Translations under genes and position numbers: made by a program
Shown: positions 25,259 to 34,486 of the stretch, in pieces
Numbering within the stretch: position 1 is the first letter of the stretch
How the letters are laid out: every line of letters starts with the position of its first letter
Assembly: GCF_000746525.1 (NCBI RefSeq)
Contig: NZ_CP009048.1
Coordinates: 2,659,501-2,723,500, forward strand
Direction of reading: 5' to 3'
Source: Pseudomonas alkylphenolica
GTDB taxonomy: Bacteria > Pseudomonadota > Gammaproteobacteria > Pseudomonadales > Pseudomonadaceae
Length of the DNA stretch: 64,000 bases
The notes under the pieces: model-generated
What the model was told of the DNA's origin: nothing
What the model saw: only the letters and a program-made list of their open reading frames with translations
Database searches by the model: none

Positions 25259-26677
25259 ATGGCTACGTCCAACAACGCTGTCGCAACTGCATTTGCCCAT
25301 GATCCGCTGGTGGAGGCCGACAAGGCTCACTACATGCACGGCTATCACATGTTCGACGAGCATCGCGAGCAGGGTGCGCTGAACATTGTTGCCGGGGAGG
25401 GCGCCTATATCCGTGACACCGAGGGCAACCGCTTCCTCGATGCGGTAGGCGGCATGTGGTGCACCAACATTGGACTGGGCCGCGAGGAAATGGCCCTGGC
25501 CATCGCCGACCAGGTGCGCAAGCTGGCTTATTCCAACCCGTTTTCCGACATGGCCAACAGCGTTGCCATCGAGCTGTGCGAAAAGCTCGCCCAACTGGCA
25601 CCGGGTGATCTTGACCATGTGTTTCTCACCACCGGTGGCTCGACCGCAGTCGACACCGCCTACCGCCTGATCCAGTACTACCAGAACTGCCGCGGCAAGC
25701 CGCACAAGAAACACATCATTGCGCGCTACAACGCCTATCACGGCTCGACCACCCTGACCATGTCGATCGGCAACAAGGCGGCCGACCGTGTACCGGAGTT
25801 CGATTACGCCCATGATCTGATCCACCACGTTTCCAACCCCAACCCGTACCGGGCGCCGGATGACATGGACGAGGCCGAGTTCCTCGACTTCCTGGTGGCC
25901 GAGTTCGAAGACAAGATCCTCTCGCTGGGCGCCGACAATGTCGCGGCGTTCTTTGCCGAGCCGATCATGGGGTCGGGCGGGGTGATCATCCCGCCCAAGG
26001 ATTACTTCCTGCGCATGTGGCAGGTCTGCCAGACCTACGACATCCTCTTTGTCGCCGACGAGGTGGTGACGTCCTTCGGCCGCCTCGGCACCTTCTTCGC
26101 CAGCGAAGAACTGTTCGGGGTGCAGCCGGATATCATCACCACCGCCAAAGGCCTGACCTCGGCCTACCTGCCGCTGGGCGCGTGCATCTTCTCCGATCGC
26201 ATCTGGAAGGTGATTGCCGAGCCGGGCAAGGGCCGTTGCTTCACCCACGGCTTTACTTACAGTGGCCACCCGGTGTGCTGCACGGCGGCGCTGAAGAATA
26301 TCGAGATCATCGAGCGGGAAAACCTGCTGGCCCACGTCAATGATGTCGGCGGCTACCTGGAGCAGCGCCTGCAAAGCCTGCGTGAGCTGCCGCTGGTGGG
26401 CGACGTGCGTTGCATGAAGCTGATGGCCTGCGTCGAGTTCGTCGCCGACAAGCGCAGCAAGGCGTTGTTCGCCGATGAGGTGAACATCGGCGAGCGCATC
26501 CACCGGCGCGCCCAGGACAAAGGTTTGCTGGTGCGGCCGATCATGCACCTGAACGTGATGTCACCGCCGTTGATCATCACCCATGCGCAGGTGGACGAGA
26601 TTGTCGAGGTGCTGCGTCAGTGCATTGTCGAGACCGCCACCGAGTTGCGCCGCGAAGGGCTGTACAGCGGTACATGA
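25259..26677 (+). CDS. Class III omega-aminotransferase (polyamine or omega-amino acid:pyruvate)
   Basis: 472 residues, PLP fold type I class III. Marks: GEGAYIRDTEGNRFLDAVGGMWC, TTGGSTAVDTAYRLIQYY, YHGSTTLTMSIGN, ILFVADEVVTSFGRLGTFFA, and the PLP lysine in TTAKGLTSAYLPLGA (Lys297). Such enzymes move the terminal amino group of putrescine, spermidine, beta-alanine or taurine to pyruvate. Pairing with a PotF-like gene makes a polyamine the best guess. AAGGA at 25245-25249 fits the start. Probably co-transcribed with the binding protein. Confidence 0.87.
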   Translation: MATSNNAVATAFAHDPLVEADKAHYMHGYHMFDEHREQGALNIVAGEGAYIRDTEGNRFLDAVGGMWCTNIGLGREEMALAIADQVRKLAYSNPFSDMANSVAIELCEKLAQLAPGDLDHVFLTTGGSTAVDTAYRLIQYYQNCRGKPHKKHIIARYNAYHGSTTLTMSIGNKAADRVPEFDYAHDLIHHVSNPNPYRAPDDMDEAEFLDFLVAEFEDKILSLGADNVAAFFAEPIMGSGGVIIPPKDYFLRMWQVCQTYDILFVADEVVTSFGRLGTFFASEELFGVQPDIITTAKGLTSAYLPLGACIFSDRIWKVIAEPGKGRCFTHGFTYSGHPVCCTAALKNIEIIERENLLAHVNDVGGYLEQRLQSLRELPLVGDVRCMKLMACVEFVADKRSKALFADEVNIGERIHRRAQDKGLLVRPIMHLNVMSPPLIITHAQVDEIVEVLRQCIVETATELRREGLYSGT

Positions 26678-26705
26678 GGCGTGGTGCCTTGAAAGCAGCC
26701 TCTGC

Positions 26706-26778
26706 GGTGGGAGCGGGCTTGCCCCGCGATTGCGGTTTGTCAGTCACACTGCATCGCGGGGCAAGCCCGCTCCCACCC
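26706..26778. repeat. REP inverted pair (REPIN), family A
   Basis: GGTGGGAGCGGGCTTGCCCC with GCGAT, then an inverted copy ending GCCCGCTCCCACC at 26778. Between the aminotransferase and LuxR genes. Confidence 0.88.
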
Positions 26779-26829
26779 ACCAGAACCCCACAGGTGCAGG
26801 CTCGTGCTCCAGCCGTTAGACTGCGGAGC

Positions 26830-27651
26830 ATGAGCCACGCATCCCCTGAAACCCCGATCTGTCTGTCTTTTGGCGCCCTGCAGCAATGGCATGCAGCGCT
26901 GCAGAACGCTTTTGCCCATAGCGAAGCGCCGGATGCCCTTGGGCATCTGGCCGCGGCCATCAGCCAGCTGGTGGCGGTCGAGTCGATGATGATCAGCCTC
27001 GAGTGCCAGGGCCAGGCGCCGCAGTTGCTGTACCAGCAGGGCATTCCCGAGCAGCATCGCGACGCCATCCTCAATCGCTACTTCGCCGCAGGCTACCTGC
27101 TCGATCCTTTTTGTCTGGCGGTGGAGAGCGGTCTGGCGCAAGGTTTCTACCATCTTGAAGACATCGCCCCGGACCACTTCTTCGACAGTGACTATTACAA
27201 AACCTATTACCTGGGCACCGGCTGCAGTGAAGACAGCTATTTCATTGCCGATATCGGTGATGCGCGGAAGATTTCCCTGAGCCTGTTCCAGGGCTGCAGC
27301 GGTTCGCGCCTGAGCGGCGAGCAAGTCCATCTGTTGCGCGCCGTCGAGCCGATGGTCCGCGAGCTGCTGGCGCGCTTTGCCCGTCATGGCCTGGCGCAAA
27401 CCGGCAATACCGGCGGGCACAACAGTCTCCAGGCAGCGTTCGACAGTTTTGGCTGCCAGGTGCTCACCGATCGCGAGCGCGAAGTGGCGCACATGATCTT
27501 GCGCGGTCACTCGGCCAAGTCCACGGCCAGCGAGCTGGGGATCTCCCCGGAAACCGTGCGCATGCACCGCAAGAATCTCTACCAGAAGCTGCAGATCAAC
27601 TCGCAATCGGAGCTTTTTGCGCGTTTTATCGACTGGTTGCGCGAGGGCTGA
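26830..27651 (+). CDS. LuxR-family transcriptional regulator
   Basis: 273 residues. The C-terminal HTH is plain: LTDREREVAHMILRGHSAKSTASELGISPETVRMHRKNLYQKL (residues ~215-257 in parts). The N-terminal ~200 residues show no receiver Asp motif and no clear acyl-homoserine-lactone pocket signature, so the input is unknown. Start ATG at 26830 has GGAG at 26825-26828 nearly touching, which is a weak site; an in-frame start further upstream would read through the REP pair and is rejected. It may control the neighbouring aminotransferase and PotF-like genes. Confidence 0.82.
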   Translation: MSHASPETPICLSFGALQQWHAALQNAFAHSEAPDALGHLAAAISQLVAVESMMISLECQGQAPQLLYQQGIPEQHRDAILNRYFAAGYLLDPFCLAVESGLAQGFYHLEDIAPDHFFDSDYYKTYYLGTGCSEDSYFIADIGDARKISLSLFQGCSGSRLSGEQVHLLRAVEPMVRELLARFARHGLAQTGNTGGHNSLQAAFDSFGCQVLTDREREVAHMILRGHSAKSTASELGISPETVRMHRKNLYQKLQINSQSELFARFIDWLREG

Positions 27652-27723
27652 GCCGCAATCAGGCCTGGCCCTCTTTGGGGGACGCGCAGGATAATAGAGG
27701 CGCCAATCAAGCGGAGTGCGGGC

Positions 27724-28482
27724 ATGAACGAAGGCTCATTGCTAGGCCTGGGCTTGAGCGCCTTGCAGCGTGACGGCTACCTGTTGCTGCCCGGCGCGCT
27801 TGAACCGCGACAGATCGTGCAGTTGCAAGCCGCGATCAGTAGCCTTGTGCCCCAGCACTGGGACTACAACGGCCTGCTGGAACACTACAAATGCGTGTTC
27901 AACCGCGACCCGTTGTGGCTGGCCTATCTCGACCTGCCAGGGGTCATCGAGCTGGCCGAAGCGGCGCTGGGCGAGGATTGCCACATCATCGGCCAGACCG
28001 CCTGGCGCAGCCATCCCGGCTATCAGGGCATGCCGTTGCACCTGGATTATCTGGTGATGGAGTTGCCGCCAGCCCTGTTGGCCGACCCCGCTTTCGAGCT
28101 GCCCATGCAGATCTGTACCGTGCAGTTTTACCTGGACGACATCGACGCCGAGCTCTGCCCGACCCAAGTGTTGCCGGGTAGCCACAGGGCAGGGCGCAAG
28201 CCTGCGCCGGGTGAGCAGCAGTGGCAGGGACAGTCAGCGCAGAGCATTCTCTGCCGCGCGGGCGATGCACTGATGTTTCGCAGCGAACTCTGGCACGGTG
28301 GCAGCGACAACCGCAGCGCCGATCGCACGCGCTCGATGCTGCAGGTGCACTATGGCCGGCGCATGGTTGCGCAGAAGTTCTCGCCGTACCTGCACTGGCA
28401 ATTCAACCCCGAAGTGCTCGCCGCTGCGACGCCACGTCAGCGCCGCCTGCTCGGCGAGCATGCCGAAGCCGAATACGACTGA
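27724..28482 (+). CDS. Phytanoyl-CoA dioxygenase-family (PhyH) Fe(II)/2-oxoglutarate oxygenase
   Basis: 252 residues. The iron triad can be seen: His106 and Asp108 in LHLDYLVM and His191 in SELWHGGSDNRS; the 2-oxoglutarate arginine is likely in DRTRSMLQVHYG. N-terminal LQRDGYLLLPGALEPRQI is the usual PhyH opening. Members hydroxylate lipids, amino acids or natural products in the cytoplasm. Spacing of 72 bases after the LuxR gene allows co-transcription. The substrate is unknown. Confidence 0.83.
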   Translation: MNEGSLLGLGLSALQRDGYLLLPGALEPRQIVQLQAAISSLVPQHWDYNGLLEHYKCVFNRDPLWLAYLDLPGVIELAEAALGEDCHIIGQTAWRSHPGYQGMPLHLDYLVMELPPALLADPAFELPMQICTVQFYLDDIDAELCPTQVLPGSHRAGRKPAPGEQQWQGQSAQSILCRAGDALMFRSELWHGGSDNRSADRTRSMLQVHYGRRMVAQKFSPYLHWQFNPEVLAAATPRQRRLLGEHAEAEYD

Positions 28483-28485
28483 CAC

Positions 28486-29382
28486 TCAGGCCACGGCCTT
28501 GACCGCCAGGACATTGCACAGGTTGTGATCGATGACATGCTCGGTGGTGCTGCCGGTCAGGCGCTCCAGCAGTTTGCGAGGATGATTGCCCATCACCAGC
28601 ACGTCGGTACGGTTGTGCGCGACGAAGTCGGCGATGCTGCGGGTAATCGGTGCCGACAGGAAGTGCAGACGTTCCTCTGGTACGTTGTGAAGTTTGGCCA
28701 GGTGTTCGAAGGCTTTGTGGATCGACTTGCGCACATCACTGCCGAAACCGGGCATGGTAATCGTGCCAGCACCGAAGTCGGCCATATGGGTATGGGCGCT
28801 GTCGCATACATGCAGTAAGTGCAGTTCGGCGTTGCACTGGCGTGCCAGATCGCTGGCGGCTTGAATCACTGTTTCATTGAGGTCGTTATGGGGGTGTTCA
28901 GGGTGGGTCGGGTCGACGGCAGCCACCACCACGCGCGGCAGCGGGCAGTGCACTGCCGAGACGAGGTGCACCGGGCACGGGCATTCGCGCAGCAGTTGCC
29001 AGTCCAGCGGGGTGAACAGCAGGCGCTTGTAGGCGGGTTCGTGCAGCACATCCTTGATTAGCAGGTCCGGCTCGATCTCCGCTACCTGGTCCAGGGTCGC
29101 GCCCAGCAGATCACGGGTCAGGACCACCTCGGTGCTGACCCGGATACCGTTTTCATGCAGCAACGTGGCTTCATCGGCGAGCCACTGGCGGCTGTCTTCT
29201 ACGCGGGTCTGGTTGCGGTGTTCATCGCCGCTGAGCAGGCCGAGGGTGTCGAGCTCCTCGACAATCGCGCAGATATGCAGGGTGGCCCCGGTGGCGTGGG
29301 CCAGGGCGGCGGCACGCTCCAGCGCCGGGGTGTGGCGCATGTCGTCGCCGACCATCAAAAACAGGCGTTGGTACTGGCTCAT
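28486..29382 (-). CDS. Universal stress protein with two UspA domains
   Basis: 298 residues; GGAGGTG 7 bases before ATG 29382 decides the start. Two tandem UspA domains: the first starts QRLFLMVGDDMRHTPALERA, the second CPLPRVVVAAVDPTHPEHPHND and ends with the ATP-loop-like VLVMGNHPRKLLERLTGSTTEHVI. This is the long UspE-like arrangement. Function in stress survival is a family inference. Convergent with the PhyH gene, only 3 bases apart. Confidence 0.88.
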   Translation of the reverse strand: MSQYQRLFLMVGDDMRHTPALERAAALAHATGATLHICAIVEELDTLGLLSGDEHRNQTRVEDSRQWLADEATLLHENGIRVSTEVVLTRDLLGATLDQVAEIEPDLLIKDVLHEPAYKRLLFTPLDWQLLRECPCPVHLVSAVHCPLPRVVVAAVDPTHPEHPHNDLNETVIQAASDLARQCNAELHLLHVCDSAHTHMADFGAGTITMPGFGSDVRKSIHKAFEHLAKLHNVPEERLHFLSAPITRSIADFVAHNRTDVLVMGNHPRKLLERLTGSTTEHVIDHNLCNVLAVKAVA

Positions 29383-29487
29383 GGTGCACCTCCGGTCGCG
29401 TTGCATTGCCAGCCCCCGAGCTAGAGTTTAGCCCATTGCCTGCAACGCTCCCGGAGCCAGTACCGATGCGAGCCGACCGCTGGTCAT

Positions 29488-30882
29488 TCAGCCGCGGCGG
29501 TCCAGCCAGACAGTCTGGGCGTTGCAGAACTCACGCACGCCGAAGTGCGAGAGTTCGCGGCCGAAACCACTCTTCTTGACCCCACCGAAGGTGACGCGCG
29601 GGTCGCTGGCGCAGTAGCCGTTGATGAACACGCCGCCGGTGTCCAGCTCCTCGGTGAGCTGGGCGGCCAGTTCCAGGTTCTGGGTGTAGATCGTCGAGGC
29701 CAGGCCGAACTCGCTGTCGTTGGCCAGTTCCAGGGCGTGGCGGGCGTCGCGGGCGGTGATGATCGAGGCCACCGGGCCGAACAGCTCCTGGCGGAACGAG
29801 GTCATCTGGTCGGTGACATCGGCCAGTACGGTCGGCGCGTAGTAATTGCCCGCGCCTTCGGCCTTGTGCCCGCCCAGCAGCAGGGTCGCGCCTTCAGCCA
29901 GGGTGGCCTGGACCTGTTCATCGAGCTCGTCGCGCAGGTCGAAACGCGCCATCGGGCCCAGATAGGTCTGCTCCGACAGCGGATCGCCCATGACCAGCTG
30001 ACGGGTGGCTTCGACGAACTTCTCGGTAAAGGCGTCGACCACGCCTTGCTCGACGATCAGACGCTTGGCCGCAGCGCAGACCTGGCCGGTGTTGGCGTAG
30101 CGGCCGATTACCGCGGCCTTGACCGCTTCATCGAGGTTGGCGTCGTTAAGCACGATAAACGGATCGGAACCGCCCAGCTCCAGCACGCATTTTTTCAGCG
30201 CGGCGCCGGCCTGGGCACCGATGGCCATACCGGCGCGCACGCTGCCGGTCAGGGTCACGGCGGCGATGCGCGGGTCCTTGATGGCCTGGGACACACCGTC
30301 CGGGGTGACGTTGATGACTTCGAACACGCCCTCAGGCAGACCGGCCTGCTTGATCACGTCGAGCAGCAGGTAGGCGCTGCCCATCACGTTCGGCGCGTGC
30401 TTGAGGACATAGGTGTTGCCGGCGATCAGCGCCGGGACAGCACCGCGCAGTACCTGCCAGACCGGGAAGTTCCACGGCATTACCGCCAGGATCGGGCCCA
30501 GTGGCCGGTATTCGATGCGCGCCTTGCCGTTTTCCACCAGGGTCGATTCGGCGCTGAGCATGCCCGGGCCCTGGGCGGCGTACCACTCGCACAGTTGCGC
30601 GCATTTCTCCACTTCGCCACGGGCCTGGGCCAGCGGCTTGCCCATTTCCAGGGTGATCATCCGCGCCATGGCCGCTGCGTTGTCACGGATGGCGCTGGCC
30701 AGGGCAAGGATCAGCCCGGCGCGCTCGGACACGGGGGTACGCCGCCAGTGCGCGAAACCGCCTGCAGCCCGCGTCAGCGCTGCATCGAGGTCAGCCTCGG
30801 ACTGGTAAGGGTAGTGACCAATGGCTTCGCCGTTGGCGGGGTTGATCGACACGGCATGGGTATGGCTGGAGAACGCGGTCAT
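29488..30882 (-). CDS. sad: Succinate-semialdehyde dehydrogenase, Sad (YneI) type
   Basis: 464 residues from ATG 30882 (AGGA 7 bases upstream); a start 15 bases earlier is possible but lacks a site. Marks: MPWNFPVWQVLRGAVPALIAGN, TGSVRAG, CVLELGGSDPFIV, NTGQVCAAAKR (nucleophile Cys269) and RQELFGPVAS. Length and motifs match E. coli Sad (462 aa) rather than GabD. It converts succinate semialdehyde to succinate in GABA/putrescine breakdown. Divergent LysR-type gene next door is the same partner arrangement as yneI-yneJ in E. coli. Confidence 0.85.
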   Translation of the reverse strand: MTAFSSHTHAVSINPANGEAIGHYPYQSEADLDAALTRAAGGFAHWRRTPVSERAGLILALASAIRDNAAAMARMITLEMGKPLAQARGEVEKCAQLCEWYAAQGPGMLSAESTLVENGKARIEYRPLGPILAVMPWNFPVWQVLRGAVPALIAGNTYVLKHAPNVMGSAYLLLDVIKQAGLPEGVFEVINVTPDGVSQAIKDPRIAAVTLTGSVRAGMAIGAQAGAALKKCVLELGGSDPFIVLNDANLDEAVKAAVIGRYANTGQVCAAAKRLIVEQGVVDAFTEKFVEATRQLVMGDPLSEQTYLGPMARFDLRDELDEQVQATLAEGATLLLGGHKAEGAGNYYAPTVLADVTDQMTSFRQELFGPVASIITARDARHALELANDSEFGLASTIYTQNLELAAQLTEELDTGGVFINGYCASDPRVTFGGVKKSGFGRELSHFGVREFCNAQTVWLDRRG

Positions 30883-30928
30883 GGCACTGTCCTGCAAAAA
30901 TTAGGGAACGACGCCAGCGTAGAGGGCT

Positions 30929-30950
30929 ATTCATGTTTTGAAAACTGAAT
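30929..30950. promoter_or_regulatory. Palindrome in the sad/LysR divergent promoter
   Basis: A 22-bp imperfect palindrome with outer arms ATTCA/TGAAT and perfect centre GTTTT-G-AAAAC (30935-30945). Its place between the two start codons and its symmetry suit a LysR-type operator. Confidence 0.45.
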
Positions 30951-30985
30951 AATAATGAGTCTTTCGTTCATGATTGGAGAATGAT

Positions 30986-31870
30986 GTGGACCTGGTTCAG
31001 CTGGAAATATTCAGGGCGGTGGCTGAGCACGGCAGTATCAGCGTTGCCGCTCAGCATATGCACCGCGTGCCTTCGAACCTGACGACGCGGATCAAGCAAC
31101 TGGAAGCCGATCTTGGGGTCGAGTTGTTCATCCGCGAGAAGAGCCGCCTGCGCCTGTCACCGGCAGGCTGGACCTTCCTCGATTACACCTGGCGCATCCT
31201 TGGCCTGGTCGAAGAAGCACGCTTGACCGTGGCCGGTGAAGAGCCGCGCGGGCCGTTTTCCCTGGGGTCGCTGGAGAGCACTGCGGCCGTGCGTATTCCG
31301 GCCTTGCTCGCTGCCTACAACCAGCAATACAGCAAGGTCGAACTGGACCTTTCCACCGGACCGTCCGGGGCAATGATCGATGGCGTGCTGTCCGGGCGGC
31401 TGGTGGCGGCGTTTGTCGACGGCCCGGTGCTGCATCCGGCGCTGGACGGGGTGCCGGTGTTCGAGGAAGAGATGGTGCTGATTGCGCCACTGAACCATGG
31501 ACCGATCAATCGTGCCCAGGATGTCAACGGCGAGAACATTTACGCCTTCAGGTCGAACTGCTCGTACCGTCATCACTTCGAACGTTGGTTCAACACCGAT
31601 GGCGCGGTGCCGGGGAAGATCTTCGAGATCGAGTCCTATCACGGCATGCTCGCCTGCGTCAGTGCCGGCGCAGGCCTGGCGTTGATGCCACGCAGCATGC
31701 TGCAGAGCATGCCAGGTTGCGCCACGGTGAGTGTCTGGCCGTTGTCCGAAGACTTCCGTTACCTCAACACCTGGCTGGTCTGGCGGCGCGGCACCGTGTC
31801 CCAGAGCCTGTCGAGTTTCGTCACGCTGCTTGAGTCCCGGCGCAGTATCCCGAGTGCTGATAGCGATTAA
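30986..31870 (+). CDS. LysR-family regulator, PtrR (YneJ)-like
   Basis: 294 residues with GTG at 30986; GGAG at 30975-30978 gives 7 bases of spacing and the usual LysR opening [26 protein letters not shown] at 30974 overlaps the ribosome-binding site and is rejected. [35 protein letters not shown] in parts. The effector domain starts near residue 90. Divergent from sad; PtrR in E. coli controls sad for putrescine use, and the same is inferred here. Confidence 0.85.
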   Translation: MDLVQLEIFRAVAEHGSISVAAQHMHRVPSNLTTRIKQLEADLGVELFIREKSRLRLSPAGWTFLDYTWRILGLVEEARLTVAGEEPRGPFSLGSLESTAAVRIPALLAAYNQQYSKVELDLSTGPSGAMIDGVLSGRLVAAFVDGPVLHPALDGVPVFEEEMVLIAPLNHGPINRAQDVNGENIYAFRSNCSYRHHFERWFNTDGAVPGKIFEIESYHGMLACVSAGAGLALMPRSMLQSMPGCATVSVWPLSEDFRYLNTWLVWRRGTVSQSLSSFVTLLESRRSIPSADSD

Positions 31871-31943
31871 ATTCGCAGTGAAACAGCAATGTTTGATTAG
31901 ACTTCAACAACCACATCTCGCAATTTCGCTTATTGGAGCAGCC

Positions 31944-32306
31944 ATGCTTGATTACTTTGCACTAGGGGTGTTGATCTTTGCCGGGCTGGTGCTGTTCTAC
32001 GGCATCATCGTCCTTCATGACATTCCCTATGAAATCGCGGTTCATCGCAATCACCCGCATCAGGATGCGATCCATGCCACCGGTTGGGTCAGCCTGTTCA
32101 CCCTGCACGCGCTGTGGCCGTTCCTGTGGATCTGGGCAATGCTCTATCGCGAGGATCGCGGTTGGGGGATTGGCGGATTGGGCGACAAGAGCGCGATAGG
32201 CGATCTCGAGCGCCAGGTGTTCGAGTTGCAGCAACGGGTGGCTCATCTGGAGGAAGACCGGGCCAAGGCGGGTGCTGCGCGACCTGATTCCGGCGGGGGA
32301 GTGTAA
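31944..32306 (+). CDS. DUF3302 (YiaW-like) inner-membrane protein
   Basis: 120 residues: a first membrane segment (FALGVLIFAGLVLFYGIIVL), the conserved HDIPYEIAVHRNHPHQDAIHATGWVSLFTLHALWPFLWIW in two parts covering the second segment, then a cytoplasmic coiled coil (IGDLERQVFELQQRVAHLEED). TTGGAG 7 bases upstream marks the ATG. It ends 3 bases before the HlyD-type gene; the same two-gene set exists in E. coli as yiaW-yiaV. Confidence 0.82.
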   Translation: MLDYFALGVLIFAGLVLFYGIIVLHDIPYEIAVHRNHPHQDAIHATGWVSLFTLHALWPFLWIWAMLYREDRGWGIGGLGDKSAIGDLERQVFELQQRVAHLEEDRAKAGAARPDSGGGV

Positions 32307-32309
32307 GCC

Positions 32310-33269
32310 ATGGACTTGTTACTGATCCTGACCTACGCCGCCATCTGTATTGCCATTTTCAAGATTTTTCGCATTCCGCTGAACAAGTGGACTGTGCCTA
32401 CTGCTGTACTGGGTGGGGTGGTTTTGATTGGTGCGCTGATCTTCACCATGAACTACAACCATCCTTATTCAGAGGTGGCGCGTACCTATTTCGTCTCGGT
32501 GCCGGTGATTCCGGTGGTCACCGGAAAGGTGATCGACGTGCCGGTGAAAGGCAACGAATCGTTGAAGGCGGGCGATGTCCTGTTCCGCCTCGACCCGGCA
32601 CCCTTTGAGTACAAGCTCAAATCACTCCAGGCCCAGCATCTGGCGGCAAAGGGTGATCTGTACCGGATCAATGAGCTGATCAAACGCAACTTCGGCACCC
32701 GTCGTGAGCTTGAAACAGCGATCGCCCGCGTCGACGACCTGCAGGCGCAGATCGACAACGCCCAGTTCGAGCTGGACAACACCGTAGTGCGTGCCCCCAG
32801 CAATGGCTTCGTCACCCATGTGTCGTTGCGCGCAGGCATGATGGCGAGCAAGCTGCCGCTACGGCCGTCGATGGTGTTCATTCCTGAAGAAGGTCACTAC
32901 TTTGCCGCCTGGATGCGCCAGAACAGTTTGCTGCGGCTGGTGGCAGGTGATGAGGCCGAGGTCGCCTTTGACGGTATTCCCGGCAAGGTATTCAAGGGCC
33001 AGGTGAAGAACGTGATTACGGTGATTGCCGAAGGTCAGGTACAGCCTTCCGGCACCTTGATCGGCTACACCGGCTCACCGCCGGCCGGACGGGTGCCGGT
33101 GATCATCGAAATCACTGACCCTGAGTACGCCCAGTACAGTGCGCAGGTGCCGGGCGGGGCCTACGGGCAGGCGGCCATCTATAGCAAGCACTTCGAGCAT
33201 ATCGGCATGATGCGCAAGATCCTCCTGCGCATGGCAGCCTGGATGAACTACATCTTCCCGTTCCATTGA
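32310..33269 (+). CDS. HlyD-family membrane fusion protein (YiaV/EmrA-like)
   Basis: 319 residues. Two N-terminal membrane segments (about 3-20 and 30-50), then a lipoyl half (VIPVVTGKVIDVPVKGNESLKAGDVLFRLD), a short coiled coil (residues ~105-150) and the second lipoyl half (VVRAPSNGFVTHVSLRAG). It would span the periplasm as an adaptor for an efflux pump, but no pump gene is adjacent; the DUF3302 partner may take that role. A REP pair follows. Confidence 0.85.
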   Translation: MDLLLILTYAAICIAIFKIFRIPLNKWTVPTAVLGGVVLIGALIFTMNYNHPYSEVARTYFVSVPVIPVVTGKVIDVPVKGNESLKAGDVLFRLDPAPFEYKLKSLQAQHLAAKGDLYRINELIKRNFGTRRELETAIARVDDLQAQIDNAQFELDNTVVRAPSNGFVTHVSLRAGMMASKLPLRPSMVFIPEEGHYFAAWMRQNSLLRLVAGDEAEVAFDGIPGKVFKGQVKNVITVIAEGQVQPSGTLIGYTGSPPAGRVPVIIEITDPEYAQYSAQVPGGAYGQAAIYSKHFEHIGMMRKILLRMAAWMNYIFPFH

Positions 33270-33284
33270 TGTAGGCAGAGATCA

Positions 33285-33349
33285 ATCGCGGGGCAAGCCC
33301 GCTCCCACAGAGGATGATGTTCAGTGGGAGCGGGCTTGCCCCGCGATGC
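33285..33349. repeat. REP inverted pair (REPIN), family A
   Basis: ATCGCGGGGCAAGCCCGCTC with CCACAG, then GTGGGAGCGGGCTTGCCCCG with CGATG. Located between convergent genes. Confidence 0.88.
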
Positions 33350-33351
33350 AT

Positions 33352-34461
33352 TCAACGATCGTCCCCTGGAAGCGGCTGAGCATTATCCTCAACCAATGGC
33401 TGCGCCACCCAGGACATGAACAGCTCATATCCCACCGCCAGCAACACCGGTCCGATGAACAGGCCGATGATGCCGTTGGTGAGCATCCCGCCCAACGCAC
33501 CGATCAACACCACCGGCATCGGTACGGCCACGCCACGCCCCAGCAACAGGGGTTTGAGAACGTTGTCGGAGAGGCCGGCAAGGACGGTCCAGATCGCAAA
33601 GATGATGGTGCTGACACCGACGCCGTCGTGGGCAAACACGTAGATGACCACGGGCAGGGTGATCAGCAGGGTCGGTAACTGGGTGATCCCCAGCAGCAGT
33701 ACCAGCAAGGCCAGGACCCCGGCAGCGGGTACGCCCATCACCACCAGGCCGATGCCCACCAGCAGCATCTGGATGAAGGCGATGCCGACCACGCCTTGCG
33801 CCACCGCGCGGATGGTTGCCGTGCACAGCGCCGCCAGTTGCGGGCCACGTTGCGGGCCGGAGATGCGGGTAGCGATGGCAACGCCGGTGCGGTGGCCGGT
33901 TTCACCTTTGGCCATGATCACGCCGCCGACGATCAGTGCCAGAACAAACACCAGGATGCCCGAACCAATGCCGGCCAGTTGGGTCAGCAAGGTCTTGCTC
34001 ACGCCTTTGAGGTGTGGAGCTACTTGTGACAGTGCCCAGCTCAGGTCGCCGCTGGCATGCGCCCAGATCTTGTAAAGCGCAGCGCCGATAATCGGCCAGT
34101 CGCTGACACTCAACGGCGGCGCGGGGATTTCGATGACTTGATCCTCGAAGCCCTGGATCCCCAACCGGACCGAGTCGGCCACTGAGGTGCCGAGCAGGCT
34201 CAAAGGGCCGATCAGACAGGCCAGGCCGACAATCACCAACAGCACCGCTGAGCAGCCGGGGCGGTTGCCGAGCCAGCCGGCCAGGCGCTGGTTCAAGGGG
34301 TAGAGGGTGATTGCCAGGATCACCGCCCACAACATCAGGCTCAGAAAGGGTTTGAAAATCTCGAAGCAGAACATCACCAGCACGGCGATCAATCCCGCGC
34401 GAATCAGCACATCCAGCAGTTCTCTGCCGTTTCCAAACTGTATTGGTCGAGGGTCGGCCAT
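33352..34461 (-). CDS. AI-2E/PerM-family membrane transporter
   Basis: 369 residues from ATG 34461 (MADPRPIQFGNGRELLDVL). About eight hydrophobic segments and the family motif near the end (VLKPLLLGRGVAVPMPVVLIGALGG in two parts, then GIIGLFIGPVLLAVGYELF). Members move AI-2, ions or small metabolites; the name AI-2E does not prove an autoinducer role. It is 25 bases after pqiC on the same strand, so it is probably the last gene of the pqi operon. The stop is next to a REP pair. Confidence 0.85.
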   Translation of the reverse strand: MADPRPIQFGNGRELLDVLIRAGLIAVLVMFCFEIFKPFLSLMLWAVILAITLYPLNQRLAGWLGNRPGCSAVLLVIVGLACLIGPLSLLGTSVADSVRLGIQGFEDQVIEIPAPPLSVSDWPIIGAALYKIWAHASGDLSWALSQVAPHLKGVSKTLLTQLAGIGSGILVFVLALIVGGVIMAKGETGHRTGVAIATRISGPQRGPQLAALCTATIRAVAQGVVGIAFIQMLLVGIGLVVMGVPAAGVLALLVLLLGITQLPTLLITLPVVIYVFAHDGVGVSTIIFAIWTVLAGLSDNVLKPLLLGRGVAVPMPVVLIGALGGMLTNGIIGLFIGPVLLAVGYELFMSWVAQPLVEDNAQPLPGDDR

Positions 34462-34486
34462 GACAGATTCCTTGTACGTGGATGAG

